A DNA stretch of 64,000 nucleotides, taken from NCBI GenBank assembly GCA_009792885.1, contig WMCF01000023.1, positions 6,067,076-6,131,075 of the forward strand, in the 5' to 3' direction. The position numbers and the translations under genes were made by a program. This stretch comes from Eremophila alpestris peregrina. Lineage: Eukaryota; Chordata; Aves; Passeriformes; Alaudidae. Below, piece by piece: positions 36,886 through 46,700 of this stretch. Within the stretch, counting starts at the first letter, position 1. Each line of letters opens with the position of its first letter. Under the pieces are notes generated by a model. The model was not told the origin of the DNA, did no database searches, and worked only from the letters and a program-made list of their open reading frames with translations.

Positions 36886-37677
36886 CCTCAGGCACCCCAC
36901 AACCCAAAGGAGCCCATGTCTCATGTCTGGCAAAAGCAACAACTTTCAGATAAGTCACAGAGGTGCTGATTTTATCCACTGAAAGACAAATAAAATGTCC
37001 ACAGTATGTTCATAGGGGTGCCTGATAGTTTCCTATAGGGTTCATGCAGTTTGTGGACCAGATTTTCCCTGCAGCTACAAGCAGAAGAAGTAATTTTGCA
37101 TTTAGGGTCCTGAACCATGGTGCAGCTTTATTATTAAACAGCTGACACTACCCTGAAGCCTGGGAGCAGCGTTTTACGTGCATGTGAGAGTTTACAGAGC
37201 ATTTGTGCGTCGTTTCTGATGAATGGCGCTGCATAAATGTTAGATCTTCAACCCACTGCTCTGGCAAATAGTATTTCTTCTCTTATTTATTTGTATTGCT
37301 GTAATTCATTCAGGTGCCAACCATGACTGAGGCCGTGCCATCAATATGCAGCCTGACAACAGCAGCAGGAGACAACAGCAGCTCTACAGATCACACAGCA
37401 GAACAGGAAGCATCTTGGCTGGTGTTGGTGGGGAATGGTTGTAAAGCCAGAGCATGTCCTCAAATCCCAAGGAAAACCCCAGCAAAGCGAACAGAATTCT
37501 GATGCACAGAGCATCTGAGTGTTTGACCAGAAGAGGAACAGAAGCCCCATCTGTGGCATAACACAGGGCCTCAGAAAGACCTTTTAAATGCAGGTGTGTG
37601 TGCCACCAAAACACCCAGGCCGTGAGGAACTACAGGCAGGCAGCTCAGCCCCCTGCAAAGCTGGTCCCACACCAAAG
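36886..37677. other. Noncoding stretch between CR1 copies
   Basis: Unique-looking DNA with an AT-rich patch near 37180-37320 ('ctgcataaatgttagatc', 'tcttatttatttgtattg') that may be a conserved element. No recognised gene. Confidence 0.5.
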
Positions 37678-37940
37678 AACCATAGAAATGTTAAGGCTAG
37701 AAAAGCTCTCTAAAATTGAGTCCTACCATTTCCCCAGCACTGGCAAGCCCAATACTAACCCACTGTCTTCCAGGTGCCATATGCACATGGCTCTTAAATC
37801 CCTCCAGGGATGGGGACTCCACCACCTGGGCAGACCATGACAACATTTGCCAATACATAACATGAAGAAACTTTCACTAATATTGAATCTAAACTCCCCT
37901 GGTGCAACTTAAGGCCATTTCACCTTGTCCCTGTGGTTTG
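37678..37940 (-). mobile_element. CR1 LINE 3' end, old and diverged
   Basis: Reverse-complement CR1 of an older type: 'cttaaatccctccagggatg', 'gggactccaccacctgggca', 'actaatattgaatctaaact' and 'cctggtgcaacttaaggcca'. The terminal part (about 37690-37740) is heavily mutated. Confidence 0.85.
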
Positions 37941-38634
37941 TCCTAGCTGTGACAGCCTCCCTAGCTGCCCTGGAGACCTGTTTTCCTACTGGAGCAATTA
38001 ACACATGGCCCAATGCTGGTTTGTATGGACCAGCAGGATGAGATGCTATCAGCCCACAGCTCTCCTCTGCTCCAAAAGCACCCCGAGGCAGCATGCAAGC
38101 CCTGCTGCTGGGGAGCAGTGCAGTAGCTGGATTTGCAACATCCCAGCTCTGGCCTGGCAAGGTGTGGCCCTGCACTCTCCCTGATGAAGCCAACACAATG
38201 TCCAGAAGCAGGCTGAGGTGGTCCACCAGCACCCCAGGGATGTGAGCTAGCTCATGCCAGCCACTGAGCCACCTCCTGTGCCCATGCCAAATGTTCATCC
38301 CATGAAGCTCCTGCATGTGGACATCCACCAAACTGCTGCCACCCCGAGCCACACCTGAAGTGTCACCAGGGTGGGCTGGACCTCCAAGCCACGAAGGTCT
38401 GCCAATATCCCAGTCCTGCCCCCTAGGAATTGTACCACAGTCTGCAACTGCAGCAGAGCTGTCTCCTGGTTGTCCCTGACACCTGGATAGGCAGTGCCAC
38501 CCCACCCTTTTAATTCTTTCTTCTGAGCCCTGCTCTTGGAGCAACTCCCTTTGGTCCTGGAGAACAGCTGGAGAGGGAGCCAGCAGCCTGACAAGGACCA
38601 CCACTCCCCACCCATCTGCTCCTTGCTCCTCCAA
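37909..38634 (-). other. Unassigned 241-codon open frame, longest outside CpG island
   Basis: ATG-to-stop frame of 241 codons. Its last few codons overlap the CR1 fragment at 37678-37940. The conceptual product is rich in G, L, S, V and W and low in lysine; I see no signal peptide, membrane segment or known motif. It lies in GC-moderate DNA, where chance frames can be long. It could also be a remnant of an unrecognised repeat. I do not assign a function. Confidence 0.15.
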
Positions 38635-38640
38635 AAAACC

Positions 38641-39417
38641 CCATGCAAAGCCTTTTCAACCAACCAGGTTAGGTAAATAAGGCACCTCCCAGAGATAGTA
38701 ATGGAGAACTAATGTCTCATTAAATAAATGAAATAGATTATTGAGAAGAATTACTGCTGTTTCTTTGAGCTGGTCATGATGAGATAAAAGGCAAAGCAAG
38801 ACCCGGGTCCCTTTTCATAGGAGTGCTGTAAAATGAGTGGCACAGACTCAGCAGAGCTGAAAATACAGGACAGGACACACTTTTCCCTGGAAACACACCT
38901 GACACTTCCTTCTCTGCCTTTTTTTTTCTCTCCTATACCCTCTCTGGAAAAGCCAAACTTCATTCATTACAGAACCAAACTATTTCCTTTTTTTATTCTA
39001 GTATTTCCTTGTTTTTTTAATAGGCGACCATCTGGGAGTGGGGGAGTAGAAAGGAAGCCCTGAAGCTTTTCAGACACAATAAATAAATTATAAAAAAAAA
39101 AAAAAGAAGCATGATTAAAACCAAAAAGCATAAACAAACAAGCCATGTTACCCAGAATAATGACTTCGGGGAAAAGCGCCAAAAAATTGTATAAGCTTCT
39201 GGAGCGTGGCAAGAGAAGAGAACAGAAAGTCCTCACTGCTGAGGAGAATGTGCCACTGCAATGGGACAGAGGCTGGAACTACAGGGATGACCTGGGCAAG
39301 CCAGGAAGGAGCGGGGTTTCACATAGACTTAGATCCCATATTTGTCTTCGGGCACCTGATTTTGATAACTGCAAAGCCCCAGTCAAGGCACTCTCACACC
39401 TTTTCAGTACATTGTAA
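38641..39417. other. Noncoding stretch with T- and A-rich tracts
   Basis: No recognised gene. Poly-A at about 39091-39104 and T-rich tracts at 38919-38930 and 39009-39020. Nothing else identified. Confidence 0.5.
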
Positions 39418-39872
39418 TTGCATCTGCTGCTCTCTGGTGAGACCTCACCTGGAGTCAAGCTTGGGAATCTTCAGCACATGAAGGATGGGGAGCTGCTGCA
39501 GCCAGGCCAGAGGAGGCCACAGAGCTGCTGCCAGGGCTGGAGCCCCTCTGCTCTGGAGCCAGCCTGGCACAGCTGGGGCTGCTCAGCTGCACAAGAGAAG
39601 GCTCCAGGCAGAGCTCACAGCCCCTGCCAGGGCCTCCAGGGGCTCCAGGAGAGCTGCAGAGGCACTGGGGACAAGGCCTGGAGGGACAGGACACAGGCAA
39701 TGGCTTCCCACTGTCAGAGGGCAAGGATGGATGGAATACTGGGAAGGAATTGCTGGCTGGGAGGGTGGGGAGGTTGCCCAGAGAAGCTGTCACTATCCCA
39801 TCCCTGAATGTGTCCAAGGCCAGGCTGGACAGGGCTTGGAGCAACCTGGGATACTTGAAGACGGCCCTGCTC
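39418..39872 (+). mobile_element. CR1 LINE, young subfamily copy 3, 3' end replaced
   Basis: Sense CR1 from 'gctctctggtgagacctcac' through the same GC-rich middle as the 36.3 kb copy, to 'gcttggagcaacctgggata' and 'cttgaagacggccctgctca'. The expected 'tggcagggg' terminus is absent; the sequence passes directly into antisense CR1 reverse-transcriptase sequence (next entry). Confidence 0.95.
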
Positions 39873-39985
39873 ATGAGGTTCCCTCCGGCCCACTTCTCGA
39901 GCTTGTCCAGGTCCCTCTGGATGGCATCCCATCACTCAGGCACGTCAGCCACACTCAGCTCAGTGTCATCTGCAATACAAACCCC
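39868..39985 (-). mobile_element. CR1 ORF2 reverse-transcriptase fragment, inverted
   Basis: Read on the minus strand, this gives the CR1 reverse-transcriptase region just after the catalytic aspartates: A-D-D-T, then DAIQRDLDKLEKW, then GGNLM. One in-frame stop precedes the WDAIQRD segment. This part normally lies well upstream of the 3' end present in the adjacent plus-strand copy, and in the same orientation as it. Here it is inverted and fused tail to body. It is a pseudogene fragment, not a functional enzyme. Confidence 0.85.
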
Positions 39986-41770
39986 TGAGCTGTTGTTGCT
40001 CTACAGCTTCATCATTTCCAGCAGCAGCACGCCACATTCTGCAGGGATGACAAACTGGGGGCACACGGGGTGGATGGCATTAGCCAGAACAAATCTGATT
40101 TCCTTCTGAGAAACAGGCAGCCCAGACGGATGGACCCAGTGCTCCTGTCCCAGCAGGGAAGCATTTTGGGGGAGATGCTTTGCACTTAGGGGTCTCCAGG
40201 CTGATGCAGTGCATTAAAAGTAACAGGCTTAAAGCTGTGGTGAGGAGGAGAGGGACAGTGTGCAGGATTGAGACAGGGCTAGCAGAAAATGGGCCAGCAC
40301 ATGCAGGCATGCTCCTGAGATACTGACACTGCAGCAGAGAAGATAAATGACTGGCCCAAGGCCACGCAGCCAGGCAGTGTCCCCTCTACATGACTTTCAA
40401 TCCCTGCTTCAGCACAGGATTGCTGAGGGATCCTTCAACAAAATGTTATATTGGCTTCGGAATCATGAGATTTATTTTATACCTGAACACACTCACACAT
40501 ATAAATGTACTTTTTTCTGCCTCTTTCTCTTGCCTCTATTTAGATGCACCCAAGCACATCTTAAAACCTCTCTGAATAACCAGAAAAAGTAAAAACTTTG
40601 TATTTCCCTGATAGAGGAGAACTCATAGGGGTTAACTTGACTCCAGGAGCTGGGGCTTCACAATGAAGCAGGATGGTGCCAGCAGTCCCACCTGGCAAAT
40701 CAGTGCCTGTATTTACAATTGCATGCCCAGAGACTCTGCAAATATTTCCTAGAAGCTATAAACCCCATCCCAACAATTGCAATGGGAGCAGGGATAAATT
40801 AGCTGAAGCCTGTCACTTGGTGAAGTCACGCTGGAGGAGATCTATCCAGGTAATCCATCTTTCTGCTGTGTTATACAATGACACAGTAATGGCCAGCCCA
40901 GAGGGATTTCCTTCAGGAAAACTCAACTGTTACTAAAATGTTAAGTTAATACCCAGCAAGAACTCAGCCGTCTTTAGACCGAAGGATAGACATGACAGGG
41001 AATAAAATATTATAATCCCCATTCAAATATTTTTATTTACAAGAGCACGAATAAATAGACCTATCTGTAGGCTGCAAAGAGAGGAGGCTGGGATTAAAGG
41101 AGAAAAGAAAAAAAGACCTGCACACATCGATTCCATCTTTGCCATTTTTCCTAATAAATAGCCTGGCACGGCTGTGCTGATGGGTAGCTGGGGTGGAGGA
41201 GGGCATGCTGCCCAGCTCTCACAGGGACACAAGACACAAATCTGAGCTCAGGCTCTGCCCTTTTGTGTTGATTAAAAAAAAAAAAAAGAAAAGAAAAAAC
41301 CTAAGAAGAAAGGAAGAAAGCAAGAAAAGTTATGTGGCTAATAAAGGGCTCTATTGTGCCATCAATTTTTTAAGCTTTAATGATTTCGGGAGGAAGTTCA
41401 GCTCAGCAATCAATAGCACAATATGGGCAGGAGGGCTCGGAGGAAATTCAGCGCCGGAACTGCGGCGAGGGCTGGTGGAAAGGGGGGCTCAGAGGAAGGG
41501 GGTTCCCCTCCTTCAGGGGGCAGGGGGGCTCCCAGGACCCTGGGGACCCTGTCCCTCTCCTGTTTAGCCCGTTTGGTGTGAGCTCCCTCTCCTGCTGCAC
41601 ACCACCTGCAGCCAGGAGAGAGTGTAGACATTTGGGGATACCACGGCTGCTGCCACGGCAAGGGAGGAGGAAAAGCACCCATGCCAGCTGGGATGCTCAT
41701 CCCACGCCTGACGGGACTGAGTACATCCCAAGGGACACCCAGGGACAGCCCAGGGACCATCACCCCACAC
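39986..41770. other. Noncoding stretch left of the minisatellite
   Basis: No recognised gene. Poly-A at about 41274-41287 followed by an A/G-rich run. GC content and CpG count rise from about 41395 ('cagcgccggaactgcggcga'), the outer shoulder of the CpG island. Confidence 0.5.
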
Positions 41771-42147
41771 CGAGCATATCCCAGAAATTATCACCCCACA
41801 TTTCTCACATAGGCACTGAGCATATCGCAGGGATGGTCACCCCCCACTCCCCACCCCACACTGAGCACATCCCAGGGATCATCACCCCGCACTGAGCATA
41901 TCCCAGAAATTACCACCCCACACTCCCCACACCGGGATTGAGCACATCCCAGGGATGGTTCACCCCACCCTGGGCACATCCCAGGGATAATCACCCCGCA
42001 CTGAGCACATCCCAGAAATTATCCACCCCACACTCCCCGAATCTGGGTTTAGCACATCCCAGAGATGCTCGCCCCACACCGTGCCCATCCCCGGGATGCT
42101 CACCCCACACTCCCCACACCCTGGTTGTGCCCATCCAAGGACACTCT
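41771..42147. repeat. GC-rich minisatellite, about ten units, partly dimeric
   Basis: Tandem array of units built on (C/T)TGAGCACATCCCAG followed by GGAT or AAAT and 'atcaccccacac'. Short units of about 30-33 bases mix with long units of about 44-48 bases that carry an extra 'actccccacaccgg'-type extension. Units are well diverged from each other, so the array is not freshly amplified. It abuts the CpG island. The frames running through it (for example 41380-41895) reflect the repeat, not a protein. Confidence 0.88.
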
Positions 42148-42257
42148 CCTCCAGGCCCACCTGTCCCTAAGCCCCACAGACCGGGGCACAGAGACAGCCT
42201 CCTCCCATACCCCCTTGCTCCGGGCAGCCCCGCTCCTGCCCGCAGGGGCAGACGTAC

Positions 42258-42328
42258 CGCATCGCCGAGGCTCGGTGCTGCCGCCGGGATGCGGGGCTGT
42301 CCGGGGGATGATCCTGCGCCAGGCAAAC
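42258..42328 (-). other. Candidate second exon of minus-strand gene
   Basis: On the minus strand a 71-base segment is bounded by an acceptor-like 'gtgtctcctag' and a donor GCG|GTACGT. It contains an ATG four bases before its end in a reasonable Kozak context (G at -3). Joined to the candidate first exon (ending at 43203), the frame that crosses both sites stays open. That may be coincidence, because stops are rare in GC-rich DNA. Alternatives: untranslated exon, independent first exon, or no exon. Confidence 0.2.
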
Positions 42329-42752
42329 CTAGGAGACACGGTGACACAGCGTGAGGCTCTCCAGCATCAGCGGGGACAGCGCCTCGCCCGAGGTGCCACC
42401 CTGGACAGGAGCCACAGCCGCCTCCCAATTCTCACAGGCACGGGCAGCAGCTGGGTAAAAACCGGGCTAAAAACCCACAGAGGGCTTCCCAGCAACGGGG
42501 GGATCCCGAGCCGTCGGGTGCCTGCCCCGCTGCGAGATGCAGAGGAGAAAAGATGGGATAAGGTAGGGCGGGACGGGACAGGACAGGATGGGATCAGTCC
42601 GCGCATCCCATCCTTCTCTGCAAGGAAAAACCGATCCTCTAAGTTGATCCTAAACGTCAGGGAGCGCTTCGCGGAGTGGGACCGCATCGGCTGCACCGCC
42701 AGCCTCCGCAGGCAGCATAAACTCGGGCGAAAGTTTTGCCACGATCCAGGGG

Positions 42753-42772
42753 ATAATAATAATAATAATAAA
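42753..42772. repeat. (ATA)n microsatellite in the CpG island
   Basis: About six ATA trinucleotides followed by oligo-A, inside the AT-rich interruption of the island. Probably length-polymorphic. Confidence 0.85.
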
Positions 42773-42968
42773 AATTACTAAGAGCGTTTAATCAGCAAAA
42801 AGAAAAACATTAATAACAATTAATCAATAAAAATTAACAACCGTTGGAGAAGAACGGGGGAATAGCCGACCTGGGAGCCAGGAGAGCCGGTGACAGCAGC
42901 GCTGCCTCTGCGTGATGCTGCCGCAGCTCGGGGACCCAGCGGGAGGACCGGGCACGGTCCCCGGCCAC

Positions 42969-43020
42969 CGGGAGGGACGGAGGGAGGGACGGGAGGGGAG
43001 GGGAGATGAAGGAGGGGGAG
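42969..43020 (+). repeat. G-tract cluster with quadruplex potential
   Basis: Many G-runs of three or more with short spacers ('ggagggagggacgggagggg' and following). It meets the four-tract rule several times over. It lies on the strand opposite the proposed minus-strand transcript. Confidence 0.7.
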
Positions 43021-43284
43021 CTGCCGCCGCCGCCTCCCCCCGCAGGAGGGTCCTGGCGGAGCTGGGGATGGAGGGACCCCTCGGTCCACCCCCGTCGGTG
43101 AAGGCAGCAGTTCCCACCCGGGAATTCCGGTAGGGAGGAAACAGAGCATTATTTAAAAATAGCAAACATAATAGAGAGAAAAAAAATAAAATCAGAACTT
43201 ACCGTCTAAAACGAATCAGCAGGGAGGGATCCGCGGGCAGCGCAGCGGGGGGAGCATCTCCCCCGCCGTGGGACGGGACGGGAC

Positions 43285-43294
43285 GGGGCGGGGC
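43285..43294 (+). promoter_or_regulatory. GC box (Sp1-type)
   Basis: GGGGCGGGGC, a full GC-box match, embedded in a repeated GGGAC/GGGGC stretch (43270-43300) within the candidate first exon or promoter. Confidence 0.6.
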
Positions 43295-43482
43295 CGGGCA
43301 GCTCCTCGCACCTCGAGGGGGCAGCAGCGGGGGATGGCGAGGGACGCAGCACCGCGACGGGGACCTCGGCACCGCCCGCGCCGTCCGGCGGCGCTGGCCC
43401 GCGGCTGCGGACGGCTCGGCGGCGGTGGCGAGCGAAGGGCCCGGATGTCGCTGGCCCCGCGCCGGGGGGGCCACACGGGACG

Positions 43483-43516
43483 TGGTAGGGGCGGGTGGGG
43501 GGGAGGTGGGGGGGGC
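43483..43516 (+). repeat. G-tract cluster with quadruplex potential
   Basis: Consecutive long G-runs, including seven- and eight-base runs, separated by one or two bases. On the proposed minus transcript this is a C-rich segment; on the non-transcribed strand it could fold. Confidence 0.7.
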
Positions 43517-43547
43517 CTGCCCGCCCCGTCGGGGAGCCGGGCGCTGC

Positions 43548-43553
43548 CACGTG
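43548..43553. promoter_or_regulatory. CACGTG E-box
   Basis: A palindromic CACGTG flanked as GC-CACGTG-GG, the high-affinity form for USF or MYC-family bHLH-zip proteins. It lies close to the inferred minus-strand start region. Confidence 0.5.
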
Positions 43554-43577
43554 GGACCGCCGGGGGGGGGCGCCCCA

Positions 43578-43612
43578 CCCTTCTCTCTCGCGCTCTCTCG
43601 CTCTCTCATACC
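43578..43612. repeat. CT/CG-rich simple repeat near the putative start site
   Basis: A run of TCTC units with interspersed CG. Polypyrimidine/polypurine tracts like this are common at TATA-less starts. Read on the minus strand it is GAGA-rich. Confidence 0.6.
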
Positions 43613-43688
43613 CGCGCCCCCCCTCCCCTGCCGGGCTTGACAGGTCCACGCGACCAAACAAACCGCGGCGGACGGGCGGGCGGCGCGG

Positions 43689-43723
43689 CCAATGGGAGCG
43701 CGCGGCGGAGAGTATCAGCCAAT
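43689..43723. promoter_or_regulatory. Two tandem CCAAT boxes (NF-Y type), 30 bp apart
   Basis: CCAAT at 43689-43693 and again at 43719-43723, each in the extended context (G/A)GCCAATGGGAGC, which fits NF-Y. The spacing of 30 bases places both on nearly the same helical face. With the inferred minus-strand start they would sit about 60-160 bases upstream. A plus-strand transcript starting near 43780-43820 cannot be excluded. Confidence 0.65.
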
Positions 43724-43829
43724 GGGAGCACGCGGGGGGCAGGACCGCTTGAGGGGAGCGCGGCGGAGGCACCGCCCCGGGGTCAGAGCGCCGCCCGCTG
43801 CCCTCGGGGTGCGGGTTTGGGGTGGGTGC

Positions 43830-44062
43830 ACGAGGGGTGGAATCGCAGAGACGGGGAATGGCTCGGGTGGGAATGGGACTGGGAGATTATCCACTCCCAC
43901 CTCCTGAAATGGGCAAGGACACTTTCCACTACGCAGCTTCTCAAAACCCCGTTCAACCTGGCCCTGGACACTTCAGGGATGGGGCAGCCAGAGCTTCTCA
44001 GGAGAACTTGTGCCAGGGCCTCACCACCAGCGTCCTTAAATCCTTCTCCCAGAGCTGCGCTT
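43830..44062 (-). mobile_element. CR1 LINE 3' end beside the CpG island
   Basis: Reverse-complement CR1, diverged at its terminus ('gggaatggctcgggtggg') but clear further in: 'gaaatgggcaaggacacttt', 'cctggccctggacacttcag', 'ggatggggcagccagagctt' and 'tgtgccagggcctcaccacc'. It begins about 110 bases from the nearer CCAAT box and marks the edge of the island. Confidence 0.88.
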
Positions 44063-45899
44063 CATCCCCAGCCTGGATTGATTCCGGGGCTCACCTTGCC
44101 TCAAGTGCAGCTTCAGCTCTTGGTCTTGTTACACCTCAGGGGTTCCCATGGCCCCACTTCTCATGTCCCACACTATTTGATTATTCCAGACGAATAAACC
44201 CTAGCATGGGGATAAAAAAAGCCAATACATGGAACAGTGGTACTCCAGCATCATCATCCTGATGCAAGACCCCCAGCCCTTGTTGGGAGCAAGGGCTTTG
44301 TGAAGTCGAACACAGCTGATGGTATTGCCCTGTTCCTGCAGGGATCCAGCAGCTCTGGGTGCTCTCTGCAGCTCCTTCCTAATTGCCTCACTTTGCCAGC
44401 CTTCTCCAGTGAGAAAGAAAGCTTCTTGATGTGTTTGGTTTCCATGTTCATGGGGATCACAAGCTTCAGGTGCCACCAGGTGCCCTGTGTGTTGTCAGAC
44501 AATCATCCCTCAAACCAATCTGACAAAATGTGTGGGTGATCCTTTTTCACTCCTCAGCCTTTCAAGGATTGGATGAGGGAAGAAAATATTATTTGCACCT
44601 AAATTCAGGAAATCCATGAAATTCGAATATCAAAAAGCCCCCCTTATATGTCTAATGATCTTGATCCCAAAACTAGTTCTAAAAGACACCTTTTTTTTTT
44701 TTCCTTTTTAATGGTTTTCTTGGCAAGGCATTTTGGAAACTTGGGATTTTTACTTCCTTTTTTTTTTTCTTTTTTTTAAGTCAGACCTAGCCAACAATCA
44801 CAATTTGTTTTTACTTCATCTGCTATCCTACCCTGTCATCAGGCTCTGTGCTTTCCCACTGGGTCCCTGAGTGCAGTCAGAATGATGCTGAGTCACAGAA
44901 GAACATTGTCAGCTTAAACTCTGAGCAGTTGAGGCTTCCCCCTCAATATCAGCTACTAGGGAGAGCCTTCCTCTGTGTGTTTGGAACATTTCCAGCATGT
45001 TTGCATTCTATTTTTTAGGATTCCCATCAAATGTTTCCAGTGAAACACCATTTCAGGATTCCTTTAGGGTTTGTTGTTCTGCAATCCATCTGTTTCAGGT
45101 GGAGGAGCCTGGCACAGCAATCCAGCCTGGGATCTCTGCTCTAATACCCAATAAAACCATTGCTAACAGCTGATCCAGCCTGGGATCTGATTCTGAGTTC
45201 CTTGATTAGTCAAAAGTCCCCAGTTTCATGCTTTTAGATTTAAAGGGAAGGTTTAAATTAGGAACAGTAGGAGCAGCTGCTGTGAGTTAGCTGGTAGAGG
45301 AATGTGTGTTCCTAACAAAAAGCAGAGGCAGGATTTGGGATCTTTTTCATCCAGAGGAAGGATGACATCCAGCTACAAAGTTCTCCATGAGGGGCAGAGA
45401 AGATTTTCTGCCCCCTCTCTGCCTCCTAGGAAACACTCCTAAGCTTCAGCTCATTCTCTAGATCCAGACTTAGCACCTGATTATTTTTAAAACAACAAGC
45501 TTGTGTAAAACACTCTGACAGAAACAACGTGATGCTGCTGCCTGATCTCCCCTAAACATCTCCTGCCTCCACCGAGGTGGAATCAAGCATCCGAACCCAT
45601 TGCAGCCAAAAGCACCATGGAGAGAGTGAGTGACACAAGACTGACGCGTACTAAGGATTCTCTCTTGCCTTTGTCTGGCAAACACTCACCAGCACAGCAG
45701 GTGAGAGGCTGGGAGCAATGGGAGCTTTGGATGGAGGTGTCACAAGGCAGAAAGTGACACTTGTGTCTGCTTGTGATTGTTTTCTCCTCCTGCCCAGCCA
45801 CAGGCACACTTGAGATGGGATGGAACCAAGGAAGATCTTAGTGTGAGATTGGAAATGGATGAAATAGAAATAAACTTTTCCTGCTCCACTTTGAATTTA

Positions 45900-46010
45900 G
45901 TTGTTTTCCAGGGTCTTGAGTGCACTAATTGGTATTAATTACTCTGACCAACTTCACCTCCACCCATTCATTAGTCCAGAGGCTCTAATTAGGCTCTGGA
46001 CACTTTCCTG
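45900..46010. promoter_or_regulatory. AT-rich patch with homeodomain cores
   Basis: Contains 'gcactaattggtattaatta', 'cattcattagtcc' and 'ggctctaattaggctctgg', the last a TAATTA-type core inside a small inverted arrangement. Motif content only. Confidence 0.25.
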
Positions 46011-46559
46011 AGCTGTGTTGTTGTAGGACTTGGTTGTAGTTCTGCCTGAGGTTCTGTGTCTTGGGCGAGCATCATACCCATGTTGTCCCCTTGTTTGCAG
46101 TCCTGCTTCTGCTGTTTCCAAGTGGATCCTGGATCCAATTCATGCCTTCACCTTGCCTGGGATGCTTGGTATTTCCTTTTTATCAGAACCCGGCCCTGAC
46201 TTTCCTCTTCAGATCCAGTGAGACTACATCCCTGCCGGTGCTGTGGTCATCCTTGGCTCTCAGCTCAGCTTAGCATGGCAGGAAGGATCACTGAACCTGA
46301 ATGCCCCACAGCGCCTGGGAACCATAAGCACACTCTTCCTAGACCACATTCCCTTCCTAGGTCTCCAAGGCACACCTGGCAGTCTTGTGTCTGTAGGACT
46401 TGGTTTGTAGGGTCAGGAAGATGTGGGCACCCCTCTCCTACTGCCATGTTTGTTCCACTTGCACTTAAGGAGGTGTGTGGCCAAGTACTCTCAGGAATTT
46501 CCCAACAGATTTCTGATGTCGAGTTTATCCCCTCCTAAGAGCAGTAACTCAGCTCTGTT

Positions 46560-46700
46560 AGGAATGGCTCAACTCCGGCACCCGCTTGTAATGTAATTGA
46601 GTGTGGAAATTGGCAGGAGAGGTAGGGAGCTACCTCATCTTCATGCACATAATCAATAGCAAATCATTACTTAAAAAGTAAAGTGGTTGATGGTGTTTCT
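46560..46700. promoter_or_regulatory. Unique AT-rich candidate element
   Basis: Includes 'cttgtaatgtaattgagtg', 'cacataatcaatagcaaatc' and 'attacttaaaaagtaaag', plus a 7-base-arm inverted repeat at 46619-46636. It stands out from the flanks in composition and has no repeat similarity. Confidence 0.22.

Larger units (their letters stand above)
43203..43600 (-). other. Candidate first exon of an unidentified minus-strand gene
   Basis: The minus strand carries a near-consensus splice donor, TTTTAGACG|GTAAGT, with the last exon base at 43203. The upstream boundary is uncertain; about 43600 is inferred from the CT-rich block and from the CCAAT boxes lying 60-160 bases further upstream. The segment is GC-rich and contains ATGs (for example 43578, whose frame stops at 43216). 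The frame open through the donor begins at 43657 or about 43609. It is most likely 5' untranslated, and no protein is recognised. Confidence 0.4.
42148..43850. promoter_or_regulatory. CpG island, promoter region
   Basis: The only dense CpG region in the window, about 1.7 kb, interrupted by two AT-rich stretches (about 42750-42850 with an ATA microsatellite, and 43140-43200). The densest part is 43201-43830. It holds GC boxes, a CACGTG, tandem CCAAT boxes and G-tracts, with no TATA box seen. This is the usual architecture of a broad vertebrate promoter. Long open frames here on both strands (up to 309 codons) follow from the scarcity of AT-rich stop codons. Confidence 0.9.

Noticed and set aside
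36365..36979. 204-codon minus-strand frame
   Set aside because: Antisense of the CR1 copy at 36330-36885; a by-product of its GC-rich sequence, with near-identical frames antisense to the other young copies.
42065..42781. 238-codon plus-strand open frame
   Set aside because: It begins inside the minisatellite and ends in the AT-rich interruption of the CpG island. No known motif, and the same region is open in several frames.
43268..44197. 309-codon plus-strand open frame across the CpG island
   Set aside because: Extremely rich in G, R, A and P, overlapped by equally long frames in other frames and strands, and it runs into the CR1 fragment at 43830-44062. Stop codons are rare in such GC-rich DNA, so length carries little weight.
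46619..46636. GAGGTAG-GGAG-CTACCTC hairpin that resembles the let-7 start
   Set aside because: Only 7-base arms with a 4-base loop. A microRNA precursor needs a stem of about 30 base pairs or more, and the flanks do not pair.
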